Part shown: one piece after another, positions 46,388-54,261 of the stretch
Layout of the letters: every line of letters begins with the position of its first letter
How positions within the stretch are numbered: the first letter of the stretch is position 1
Source of the DNA: Fibrobacter sp. UWEL
GTDB lineage: Bacteria > Fibrobacterota > Fibrobacteria > Fibrobacterales > Fibrobacteraceae
Length of the DNA stretch: 64,000 nt
Assembly (NCBI RefSeq): GCF_900142535.1
Contig: NZ_FRBE01000004.1
Coordinates: 124,001 to 188,000 of the forward strand
Direction: 5' to 3'
Notes under the pieces: generated by a model
What the model saw: only the letters and a program-made list of their open reading frames with translations
What the model was told of the DNA's origin: nothing
Databases searched by the model: none
Position numbers and translations under genes: made by a program

Positions 46388-46614
46388 TAGTGCAAATGCT
46401 AAAAAAACACGGGTTTTGCACTAGGGTTTTTGCCTTGCAAAGGGAAATCCCTTGGGTGGCGTAGTGTTGGAAACGGGTATTATCCTCTTTTTGCACTAGT
46501 GGACTAGTGCAAAAAACAAAAGATTACAACTATCGCACTAGCCTACAAATTAACTTGTCCTGAATTTTGCGAAAATCGTAGTGCGAATATTGATGTTTGC
46601 GAGGTTTTGCACTA
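46388..46614 (-). repeat. Four-hairpin repeat array, copy 2 (inverted)
   Basis: This fills most of the 433-base gap 46278-46710. Palindromes TAGTGN...NCACTA lie at 46388-46423 (36 nt), 46462-46498 (37 nt), 46505-46540 (36 nt) and 46579-46614 (36 nt); starts are 74, 43 and 74 apart. Read on the minus strand it aligns along its whole length with copies 3 and 4, including the spacers. The middle also forms a tight hairpin, TTTTTGCACTAG with CTAGTGCAAAAA. GC-rich repetitive sequence lies on both sides. Confidence 0.8.
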
Positions 46615-46710
46615 CGTTTTCGGGAAAACGGGCGTCGCGAGGACCCTGAAATGCAGTGCGGGGGCCCCGAAATACCCCTGCGGTGCTTGCGGTAACCCTG
46701 AAATGCGGCC

Positions 46711-47076
46711 TTATTTCGCTTTGGGTTGCGGTAGGGGGCTGAAATAGCCTTGCTGCCTGAGGGTGGCGAGGATTTTCAGCTGGTTGGCCTGGGTTTCCTG
46801 GAGGATTCCGTCTAGAACGAACTGCGGGAGGCGTTTTTGAGGGCGGAATTCCGGCGGGATGTCTTCCATATTGGCGAGCTGCCAGCCTACCAGCATTTTC
46901 TCGATGAATTGACCCCAGGGGAAGTTGTCCTTCGGGGTTAAATAGAATTGGGCGGGCTTCTTGCCGTCCTTGCCGTCGATGAGGAGGGAGCCGTCGCGGA
47001 AACAACCTAACACGCTGCCCTGACGTTCTTGATTTTGCGTGGCGGCCTGCGGGGGAATGACGAGAACGATCTTCAC
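46711..47076 (-). CDS. Hypothetical protein
   Basis: Protein of 121 residues, no signal peptide, no recognised motif. It has an N-terminal strand (KIVLVIPPQ), a CFRDGSLLIDGKDG hairpin and a helical end with QANQLKILATLRQQGYFSPLP. It starts 12 bases after the amidase gene on the same strand, so the two are probably one operon. Length and position make it a real gene; function unknown. Confidence 0.6.
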   Translation of the reverse strand: MKIVLVIPPQAATQNQERQGSVLGCFRDGSLLIDGKDGKKPAQFYLTPKDNFPWGQFIEKMLVGWQLANMEDIPPEFRPQKRLPQFVLDGILQETQANQLKILATLRQQGYFSPLPQPKAK

Positions 47077-47088
47077 GGGGCGACCACC

Positions 47089-47949
47089 TTACGAACCAAC
47101 CTGCGGGGCGATGCCTTGCAGGACGGGGAATTCCTGGCGGTACTTTTCCAGCGGGGCCAGCGTCACTTGCCCGCGGATGACTTCTTCCTGATGGTCAGAA
47201 CCGGAGGTGATGACGTTTCCCTGCGGGTCAATGAGCATGGAGGTGCCGGCCAGACGCTTCGTGGGGTCTTGTTCCGAGGGGGAGACTCCATTGACGGCGG
47301 CGATGTACACCTGATTCTCGATGGCGCGGGCCTTGAGCAAGGTAACCCAATGTTCCTTGCGGACAAGAGGCCATGCCGCCTGAACTGTTATGAGGTTAGC
47401 GCCCCTCTTGACTGCATCGCGGAACAGTTCCGGAAACCGCACGTCGTAACAGATGACGGAAGCGATCTTCCAACCGCCTATCTCAAATAAATTAACGGAC
47501 TCGCCGGCGGCAAAACCGCGCTTGAGTTCCGGAAAGAAGGGGTGAACCTTATTGTAACTTGCGGCGACGTTTCCATCGGGAAGGATGGCGCAAGAGTGAT
47601 TGCCTAGACTGCCGTCTGCGTTCTTTGCGATGTATGCTCCCAGCACGACGCTTCCGGATGCCTTTGCGATTTCCCGAAGGAATATCTCGGTTTCGCTGTT
47701 GGCGGGGGTCTCCGCGAGTGTGGCGCAATCCTGAGGAATATAACCTACGTTAAACATTTCCGGCAGAAGTATCAGGCGGGGACACTTGCATCCTGCAGCC
47801 GACCCAACGCTATTCGCGGCGGACCCGACGGAACCTGCGGCGGACCCGACGCCGGCCAGCAATTTCTTGACTTTGTCAAAATTCTTGACCTTGCTACTTG
47901 CTGGGTCACCTAAAACGGATTCCATCTGCACTAAAAGAACGTCTAACAT
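47089..47949 (-). CDS. Carbon-nitrogen hydrolase (nitrilase superfamily)
   Basis: Protein of 286 residues with the catalytic triad of the superfamily: Glu in LLPEMFNVGY, Lys in YNKVHPF and Cys in VICYDVRFPEL. Pattern and size fit the omega-amidase/YafV branch, which hydrolyses omega-amides such as alpha-ketoglutaramate; the exact substrate is not decided. Between the first helix and the strand carrying the Glu is an insert of heptapeptide repeats (GSAAGSV, GSAANSV, GSAAGCK) encoded by a 21-base tandem repeat. It is upstream of the small hypothetical gene. Confidence 0.85.
   Translation of the reverse strand: MLDVLLVQMESVLGDPASSKVKNFDKVKKLLAGVGSAAGSVGSAANSVGSAAGCKCPRLILLPEMFNVGYIPQDCATLAETPANSETEIFLREIAKASGSVVLGAYIAKNADGSLGNHSCAILPDGNVAASYNKVHPFFPELKRGFAAGESVNLFEIGGWKIASVICYDVRFPELFRDAVKRGANLITVQAAWPLVRKEHWVTLLKARAIENQVYIAAVNGVSPSEQDPTKRLAGTSMLIDPQGNVITSGSDHQEEVIRGQVTLAPLEKYRQEFPVLQGIAPQVGS
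47795..47857. repeat. 21-base tandem repeat inside the amidase gene
   Basis: Three 21-base units starting at 47795, 47816 and 47837 with the core GCGGCGGACCCGACG. The core resembles GC-rich intergenic sequence near the hairpin arrays (GCGGCGACCCGATT at 15096 and GCGGTGACCCGATC near 52890). In frame it codes for a 7-residue repeat. Confidence 0.7.
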
Positions 47950-48037
47950 ACGTCGAAAATATAAAATATGCTGAGTTGGACGTTTTCCGCTGGGTTTGGG
48001 GTGTGCGCCTTTGCGGTTAAAATTCTAATTTGAACGC

Positions 48038-50386
48038 ATGATGTTTCGTTCCGTAATTTGCGTTCTCTTTGCTGTCTGCGCTGTTTTCGCTGCGACCCCC
48101 ACGTTGATTTCCGGTGTGGTTCTGGAAGCGGAAACGGACCTGCCTATTAAGGGTGTTTCCATCACGTATGCTTCCGGCAAGTCCGTGGGCGAGACGAATT
48201 CCCAAGGCCGCTTCGAATATACGGTCAGTGCTTCCAATGCATCGCTGGTTTTCAAGAAGGATGGTTTCGACAGTGTCCTAGTGGAACTGCAGGACTTCGC
48301 GGATCTCTTCGACATGGTGGTGACCCTCAGTACTAACGTGCGCAACTTGGGCGCCAGCACCATCATTGGAGGCGGTGCGGAAAAAGTTCAATGGAACGTG
48401 GAACGCAAGATTAATCTGGACAAGCTGGAAGATGCAGCGGGCATGCGCTTCGACCTGACGGAACATTTAAGCCAGATGCCGGGTATCTCCGGACAGAAAG
48501 ATTTTAGTAGCGCGTTGTATTACGATGGCTCCCGCGCCAGTGACGTTGCCTATCATTTGGGCCGCCTCCGCATTCCCAATATGCGCCATCTGGATGTTGG
48601 CTTTCCGGGAAATCTCTCCATCGTGAATCCGCATATCTTGAGCGGCATCGAAATTCATGATCATTACGGCGAAGGTCCTATCGGGCAGGGCCTGGCAACT
48701 TCCGTCCAATACCTGCCGGAACAAACCGCGGGGGAATGGGGCCTGAAGGGCGCCGCCGGCATTACCATGCAGGAAGTTGTGGTGGACGCTCCCTGGATGT
48801 TCTGGGATAGTTTCCGCTTTGCCTTCCGCCGCCTGGATGCGGAGATGCTCAAGAACTTGGGCGAAAAGTTCTTCACCGAGTTCCGCAAGCGCTCCGACGA
48901 CTGCAAGGAATGTAAGGTCAAGAATTCCGATCCCTTCGATCTGGAAGCCTTCGATGTTTACGCCCAGTTTAACGGGTCCGATTCCTTGGGCAACACCTGG
49001 GCCATCCGCACCCTCTATAGCTCCGACGTGTATAGCATTAGCCAGGACACTTCTACTTCCTACGCAGAAGTGAACAACATCGACATTATCTCCGGCGAGC
49101 AGAACTATCTGGTGGTGGGCCTGGAGTACGATTCCCGCTTTGGTACGAGCTTCCACGGCGGCATCGTCCGCGAATACTTGAGCGATACTCTTCGCGATAC
49201 CATCGGCTTCCGCAATACTGCCAACTCCGCTGCCAACCAGACGTTCATCGACGGTTACGAACAGACCCACACGACTATTACCGGCGGCCTGGATAAGAAG
49301 TACGACGAAAAACTTTTTGGCGCAAACCTGAGCGGCGCGCTGCTTTACGAACACCATATTTTGGAACGTGAATACCCCGGCTTTGGTGCTCCTGTTAGCG
49401 AAGACTATCAGACTGGCGTTCTCTCCGGCGTGGGTCGCTTCAACTGGAAGCAGGACTACTCTCAGGAAATTTTCTCCGTAGGTGCTGTGGCCGACTGGGG
49501 CGAACATGACGCCGCTCCTACGGTCTCCCTGGATTTCGAGCAGAATCTTTCCAAGGTGGACACCGCCTACTGGCGCCTGTTTGCAAACGCTGCCTACCGC
49601 GGCGACTGGAAGCCCTATCTGGATGACGGCGAACTGACGGGCCGCCTGGAAACCGGCGCCTCCGCGAAGGTGGGCTTGGGCTACAACTCCAAGTACATCG
49701 TGGGTCAGGGCGCGGTCTTTGGCCGCTACTACGTGGATCCTCTGCTGCCGATGCCCAAGGCCTACGCCCAGTACAAGGACATCACTCCCGTGGATTACGC
49801 CTGGGTCATGGGCGCTTCCGGCAATCTTGAATTCAAGACCAGCCATCACTTCTCCATGGCGACCAACGTAAGCTCCGTCTATGGCGAGTACGAACTGGAT
49901 GGCGGCAAGTCCCTCCCGTGGGAAGCCAACTCCCGCTTTGACATCGTGTCCCATTTCCGTTATTACCCGCGCAAGGACTCCATCGTGTCCGTGATCCTCA
50001 CGCATCACGCTGCACTGCATCGCCCGCTGTACTACTACGAGATTACTCCCACCAATTCTCAGACCCGCGAGAACGGCACCCGCTGCCTCAAGGACTACAA
50101 CAAGTTCACCGACCTGTATCGCACGGACCTCCGCGTGAACCTGGATCTGAAGGGCAAGAAGTCCTTCTTCCGCAGCGCCCGCTTCTACCTGGAAGTGGAT
50201 AACATCTTCGCCAACCTGGGCGTGGATGCCCTGGAATTCCTGGGCTCCGAGAACGGCCGCGAACGCTCCTGGGTCACCCGCGATGACGACAAGAACGTCA
50301 CCAACGGCTACGACCTGGTCCCCTTCATCGCCAAGGGCATGGGCCTCTACGTACAATTCGGCGTGGAAGTCATGCTGGGGATTTAA
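48038..50386 (+). CDS. TonB-dependent-receptor-like outer-membrane protein
   Basis: Protein of 782 residues. Signal peptide, then a carboxypeptidase regulatory-like domain (about 22-100, ISGVVLEAETDLPIKGVSI...SQGRFEYTV), a plug-like domain (about 130-230, LTEHLSQMPGISGQ, YYDGSRASDVAYHLGRLRIPN) and a long beta-barrel ending in QFGVEVMLGI. The architecture is that of SusC/TonB receptors, but I see no clear TonB box and the barrel is short for that class. It likely imports or binds a large ligand at the outer membrane. The gene stands alone; an antisense frame of 661 codons on the other strand is a codon-bias shadow. Confidence 0.8.
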   Translation: MMFRSVICVLFAVCAVFAATPTLISGVVLEAETDLPIKGVSITYASGKSVGETNSQGRFEYTVSASNASLVFKKDGFDSVLVELQDFADLFDMVVTLSTNVRNLGASTIIGGGAEKVQWNVERKINLDKLEDAAGMRFDLTEHLSQMPGISGQKDFSSALYYDGSRASDVAYHLGRLRIPNMRHLDVGFPGNLSIVNPHILSGIEIHDHYGEGPIGQGLATSVQYLPEQTAGEWGLKGAAGITMQEVVVDAPWMFWDSFRFAFRRLDAEMLKNLGEKFFTEFRKRSDDCKECKVKNSDPFDLEAFDVYAQFNGSDSLGNTWAIRTLYSSDVYSISQDTSTSYAEVNNIDIISGEQNYLVVGLEYDSRFGTSFHGGIVREYLSDTLRDTIGFRNTANSAANQTFIDGYEQTHTTITGGLDKKYDEKLFGANLSGALLYEHHILEREYPGFGAPVSEDYQTGVLSGVGRFNWKQDYSQEIFSVGAVADWGEHDAAPTVSLDFEQNLSKVDTAYWRLFANAAYRGDWKPYLDDGELTGRLETGASAKVGLGYNSKYIVGQGAVFGRYYVDPLLPMPKAYAQYKDITPVDYAWVMGASGNLEFKTSHHFSMATNVSSVYGEYELDGGKSLPWEANSRFDIVSHFRYYPRKDSIVSVILTHHAALHRPLYYYEITPTNSQTRENGTRCLKDYNKFTDLYRTDLRVNLDLKGKKSFFRSARFYLEVDNIFANLGVDALEFLGSENGRERSWVTRDDDKNVTNGYDLVPFIAKGMGLYVQFGVEVMLGI

Positions 50387-50430
50387 TAAAGAGCTGTGAG
50401 CAATGGGCTGTGAGCTATGAGCGGTGGGCG

Positions 50431-51159
50431 GTGAAAATTCTGCTTTCGACATTGGTGTTTTTCCTGCTGGCGGGTGCGTGTGCGGCTCACCCTACGGACA
50501 GCTTGTTTGTCCCGCCAAAGCCCGCGGAACCTAAGCGCTTTTGCGAAGAAGTCAAACGCTGGATTGCCTATGCGGAAAAAAGCAAGGACCTGGTGGAGAT
50601 TACAAACTTGGACGGAGTCCGCATGGACTTACGTTACGGGACTTTTAACAACGTAACGGGTCACGATTTGTACTGCGGGGAACAGCGGGCCTTTATCCGC
50701 AAGGAAGCTTTTGCGATGCTCCAAAAGAGCATCGCCTACATGAGGAAAACTATGCCGGGTTCCCAGCTGGTAATCTTCGACGCTTCTCGCCCGATATACG
50801 CTCAGGCCGCCCTCAAGAAAACAGTCCAGGGCACCGCATACTCCGCCTATGTTTCGTCCCCCATAAAAGGCGGTCTCCATAATTTCGGGCTAGCTCTGGA
50901 CCTGTCCATCACCGATGGCGACGGCAACCTTCTGGATATGGGCACCGATTTTGACTCCTTTGAACGTTGTGCCGGATCCGTAGGGGAGGCCGACGCATTA
51001 AAGAGCGGCAGGCTAACGCCCCAGCAGATTGAAAACCGCAATAAGCTGCGCCGCGTCATGGGGCGCGCTGGCTGGGTACCGCTCAACAGCGAGTGGTGGC
51101 ACTTCAACGCATACACCCGCGCCTATACCTACGAAAACTACAGCAAGTTCCCGCTATAG
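50431..51159 (+). CDS. D-alanyl-D-alanine dipeptidase, VanX/DdpX type
   Basis: Protein of 242 residues from GTG 50431 (an earlier GTG at 50410 is possible); it starts with a signal peptide (MKILLSTLVFFLLAGACA). Motifs of the zinc peptidase: RMDLRYGTFNN, FDASRP, GGLHNFGLALDLSI with the zinc His and Asp, and SEWWHF with the catalytic Glu and zinc His. It cleaves D-Ala-D-Ala, probably in periplasmic peptidoglycan turnover rather than in vancomycin resistance, as no vanHA genes are near. The start lies in a GAGCTRTGAGC-type repeat (50391-50420). Confidence 0.88.
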   Translation: MKILLSTLVFFLLAGACAAHPTDSLFVPPKPAEPKRFCEEVKRWIAYAEKSKDLVEITNLDGVRMDLRYGTFNNVTGHDLYCGEQRAFIRKEAFAMLQKSIAYMRKTMPGSQLVIFDASRPIYAQAALKKTVQGTAYSAYVSSPIKGGLHNFGLALDLSITDGDGNLLDMGTDFDSFERCAGSVGEADALKSGRLTPQQIENRNKLRRVMGRAGWVPLNSEWWHFNAYTRAYTYENYSKFPL

Positions 51160-51220
51160 CAATTGAGGTCATGCTGGGCGGCCGTTTTTGGAGTTCTGGA
51201 AGGGCGTTTTCGCGAAATCG

Positions 51221-51447
51221 TAGTGCAAATCCTCGCAAACACAAAAATCTGCACTACGATTTTTGGTGATTTTAGGATAAATTAATTTGTAGGCTAGTGT
51301 GATAGTTGTAATCTTTTGTTTTTTGCACTAGTGCGCTAGTGCAAAAAGATGAAAATACCCGTATCCGACACTACGCCACCCGAGGGATTATCCTTTGCGG
51401 GGCGAAAACCCTAGTGCAAAACCCGAGTTTTTTAAGCGTTTGCACTA
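51221..51447 (+). repeat. Four-hairpin repeat array, copy 3
   Basis: This lies in the 506-base gap 51160-51665. Palindromes at 51221-51256, 51295-51330, 51337-51373 and 51412-51447 (36, 36, 37 and 36 nt), starts 74, 42 and 75 apart. It is nearly identical to copy 4 (six or so differences in about 230 bases) in the same orientation. GC-rich sequence with GCCCGCGGCGG follows. The remainder of the gap, to 51665, shows no gene. Confidence 0.85.
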
Positions 51448-51665
51448 CGAAATCCGGAAATCGCCTGTTTTCGAGGGCCCGCGGCGGGGTGATATCCCGA
51501 AATATCCCCACGAAACAGCCTGTGCGGTTGACCTGAGTCTTGCCGCGGGCTCCCGAGAGTTGCTTTGCCTGCCCTGCGGTCATCCTAAAAGTTTTTTTAC
51601 ACAAAAATTTCGTACAAACGGGGGGAAAAAAGCGTGTATAGAATACACACTAAAAAAGGACCCTT

Positions 51666-52472
51666 ATGTACTCTTTACTTTCAGAAGACTTTCTCGCGGA
51701 GTTTCAACACCAACAGTCTATGGTAAACAAGCTTTGCAATGCGAAACAGAAATCTTTGGATAAATCCCCCGCGGGGCATCTTCGCATGATTCTGCAGGGG
51801 AAAAACAAAATTCCGCGTTTCTATCACGTTAAGGAAAAGCTCTCCCGCGGCGTCTACCTCAACAGTGATCATCAAGCTGTAGCCAAAAAGCTTGCCCAGA
51901 AGGAATACGACAGAAGGCTTCTTTCCGCGTTAGGTGCAATTCAGCCGTTGATGTCTTCTCTGGGGAAGGCACTCGAGAAAACGCATCTCGACGGAATATA
52001 CCGCCAGATGCCCGCCTTGCAGGACCTCGTCACGCCGTTCCGCCCCGATAGAAAAAGATTTGTCGAGACTTGGCTCGCCAAGAAATATGTGGGGAGGCCG
52101 TTTTTCGCGGACGAAGCCGAACATTTCACTGTCAAGGGACTTCGCATCAGATCTAAATCCGAATCGTTTATCGCAGACATGTTGGATTCATTGAAGGTTC
52201 CATATCGCTATGAATTTCCTCATAAGATAAACGGCGTCACGACGTATCCGGATTTCACCTGCTTGAACGTCCGGACGGGAGCTGAAATCATCTGGGAACA
52301 TTTCGGTCTAGTCGAGAAGGATGCGTATGCAGAAGATGTCGTCAGGAAAATCAACGGGCTTGTCAATGAGGGGTATATCTTCGGGCGAGATTTTATTTTT
52401 ACAGTGGAAACTTTGCAACAACCTCTGACCTCCGCGCTAGTGATGAAAGTTGTCAAGCAATATCTTATGTAG
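51666..52472 (+). CDS. PD-(D/E)XK nuclease-like protein between two repeat arrays
   Basis: Protein of 268 residues; ATG 51666 with AAGGA upstream. The N-terminal half (1-150) is helical and basic, of no known family. The C-terminal half has RSKSESFIADMLDSLKVPY (E167), then YPDF (D196) and EIIWEHFG (E207/E211), a spacing and pattern of PD-(D/E)XK restriction-like nucleases with a variant third motif. The gene sits alone between array copies 3 and 4, which are direct repeats. Its base composition is more even than that of its surroundings. It could be a defence or transposition nuclease, or cargo of a mobile unit; none of these is proven. Confidence 0.65.
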   Translation: MYSLLSEDFLAEFQHQQSMVNKLCNAKQKSLDKSPAGHLRMILQGKNKIPRFYHVKEKLSRGVYLNSDHQAVAKKLAQKEYDRRLLSALGAIQPLMSSLGKALEKTHLDGIYRQMPALQDLVTPFRPDRKRFVETWLAKKYVGRPFFADEAEHFTVKGLRIRSKSESFIADMLDSLKVPYRYEFPHKINGVTTYPDFTCLNVRTGAEIIWEHFGLVEKDAYAEDVVRKINGLVNEGYIFGRDFIFTVETLQQPLTSALVMKVVKQYLM

Positions 52473-52527
52473 GAGGGGCGCCGCCGCGGGATTGTGCCCC
52501 CGCCAGAACCTCGTTTTCACAAAATCG

Positions 52528-52754
52528 TAGTGCAAATCCTCGCAAACACAAAAATCTGCACTACGATTTTTGGTGATTTTAGGATAAATTAATTTGTAGG
52601 CTAGTGTGATAGTTGTAATCTTTTGTTTTTTGCACTAGTGCGCTAGTGCAAAAAGATGAAAATACCCGTATCCGACACTACGCCACCCGAGGGATCATCC
52701 TTTGCGGGGCGAAAACCCTAGTGCAAAACCCGAGGTTTTTAGGCATTTGCACTA
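52528..52754 (+). repeat. Four-hairpin repeat array, copy 4
   Basis: Palindromes at 52528-52563, 52602-52637, 52644-52680 and 52719-52754 (36, 36, 37 and 36 nt). Same orientation and almost the same sequence as copy 3, 1307 bases away. It lies in the 698-base gap 52473-53170, which otherwise holds only the tandem repeats described next. Confidence 0.85.
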
Positions 52755-52770
52755 CGAAATCCCGAAATCG

Positions 52771-52980
52771 CCTGATTTTGATGCCCGCGGCGGCACGCAT
52801 TTCCCGAAATTGCTTGATTTTGATGCCCGCGGCGGCACGCATTTCCCGAAATTGCCTGATTTTGATGCCCGCGGTGCGGCGATTGCCCGCGGTGACCCGA
52901 TCTTAAAGCCTGCGGGGGCCTGCGATTGCCCGCGGTAACCCGATTTGAAGGGCCCGCGGCGCGATGATATCCCTGCGGGG
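52771..52980. repeat. GC-rich tandem repeats after array copy 4
   Basis: Two full 42-base units (52771-52812 and 52813-52854) and a partial third begin with CYTGATTTTGATGCCCGCGG. Further on, GCCCGCGG recurs five times at irregular spacing in the contexts TGACCCGATC and TAACCCGATTT. Confidence 0.7.
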
Positions 52981-53046
52981 GGCTCTTGCGGCCCTGCAGT
53001 GTCCTTAATTATGTTATAATTGTAACCAAAAGTTGACGGTCGGCGC

Positions 53047-53140
53047 GCGGAACCCTCCCGACGTGGGTGATGTACCAACCAAACGGTGGGTGTGCGGAAC
53101 CCTCCCGAAGTGGGCAACGTACCAACCCGACGGTCCCAGC
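53047..53140 (+). repeat. 47-base direct repeat in the rfbD leader
   Basis: Two copies begin with GCGGAACCCTCCCGA at 53047 and 53094 and run through GTGGG..AYGTACCAACC. Confidence 0.7.
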
Positions 53141-53170
53141 GGAACCAGCCTGACGGTCATAGGAGAAAAA

Positions 53171-54082
53171 ATGAAGTTTTTTGTAACTGGTGTGAATGGT
53201 CAATTGGGCCATGATGTGATGAACGAGTTGCTGAAGCGGGGCCACCAGGGTGTGGGTTCCGACATTGCGCCTGCGTATGCAGGCGTGGCTGATGGTTCTG
53301 CGGTTACGACTGCGGAATATCGCCAGCTGGACATTACGGACTCTGTGGCGGTAGACCGCGTTCTCTCGGAAGTCAAGCCCGACGCTGTGATTCACTGCGC
53401 CGCCTGGACTGCGGTGGACATGGCCGAAGACGATGAACTGGTCTCTAAGGTCCGCGCCATCAACGCCGGCGGCACCCAGAACATCGCAGATGTCTGCCAT
53501 CGCCTGGATTGCAAGATGACCTACATCAGCACGGACTACGTCTTTAACGGCCAGGGCACCGAACCTTGGCAGCCGGACTGCAAGGACTACAAGCCCCTGA
53601 ACGTCTACGGTCAGACCAAGCTGGAAGGGGAGTTGGCTGTGGCTAACACCCTGAGCAAGTATTTCATCGTGCGAATTGCCTGGGTCTTCGGCCTGAACGG
53701 CAAGAACTTCATCAAGACGATGATCAACGTGGGCAAGACCCACGACACCGTCCGCGTGGTGAACGACCAGATCGGCACCCCCACCTACACCTTTGACTTG
53801 GCCCGCCTGCTGGTGGACATGAACGAGACGGAAAAGTACGGCTACTATCACGCCACCAACGAAGGGGGCTTCATCAGCTGGTATGACTTCACCTGCGAAA
53901 TCTACAAGCAGGCTGGCATGAGCACGAAGGTGGTGCCCGTGACTACCGCCGAGTACGGCCTCTCCAAGGCAGCGCGCCCCTTCAACAGCCGACTGGACAA
54001 GAGCAAACTGGTGGCCGCCGGCTTTAAACCCCTGCCCACCTGGCAGGACGCTCTGAACCGCTATTTGAAGGAGTTGTCTTAA
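53171..54082 (+). CDS. rfbD: dTDP-4-dehydrorhamnose reductase
   Basis: Protein of 303 residues from ATG 53171 (AGGAG upstream), the last step of dTDP-L-rhamnose synthesis. Short-chain dehydrogenase pattern: TGVNGQLGHD at the start, HCAAWTAVDMAEDD, ISTDYVFNGQG and the catalytic YGQTKLEGE. It ends a leader rich in repeats. The other rhamnose genes (rfbA, rfbC, rfbB) follow downstream on the same strand, in an unusual spread order with other genes between. Confidence 0.94.
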   Translation: MKFFVTGVNGQLGHDVMNELLKRGHQGVGSDIAPAYAGVADGSAVTTAEYRQLDITDSVAVDRVLSEVKPDAVIHCAAWTAVDMAEDDELVSKVRAINAGGTQNIADVCHRLDCKMTYISTDYVFNGQGTEPWQPDCKDYKPLNVYGQTKLEGELAVANTLSKYFIVRIAWVFGLNGKNFIKTMINVGKTHDTVRVVNDQIGTPTYTFDLARLLVDMNETEKYGYYHATNEGGFISWYDFTCEIYKQAGMSTKVVPVTTAEYGLSKAARPFNSRLDKSKLVAAGFKPLPTWQDALNRYLKELS

Positions 54083-54250
54083 CGTCATTCTGAGCCCCGT
54101 AGGGGCGAAGAATCTAGTGATTGAGTATTCGTTACGAAACGGAACGTCCCTGGATCCTTCGACTACGCACCTTCGGTGCTTCGCTCAGGATGACATAGGG
54201 TAAGTAAAGATCTTTCGACTACGCACCTTCGGTGCTTCGCTCAGGATGAC
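54083..54250. repeat. Three dispersed intergenic repeats filling the rfbD-epimerase gap
   Basis: Copy 1 (54083-54115) is GTCATTCTGAGC...GAAGAATCT with an internal CCCCGTAGGGG hairpin. Copies 2 (54152-54194) and 3 (54209-54250) are the opposite orientation, TTCGACTACGCACCTTCGG to AGGATGAC, nearly identical to each other. They fill the 179-base gap except for short spacers. Confidence 0.75.
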
Positions 54251-54261
54251 AAAGAGGAATT

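Noticed and set aside
46388-46614. Integron attC sites
   Set aside because: The palindromes lack the attC core sites and their length and pairing geometry differ; no integrase gene is in the window.
50431-51159. Vancomycin resistance cluster
   Set aside because: Only the VanX-like dipeptidase is present, with its own signal peptide. There is no vanH, vanA or two-component system, so cell-wall turnover is more likely.
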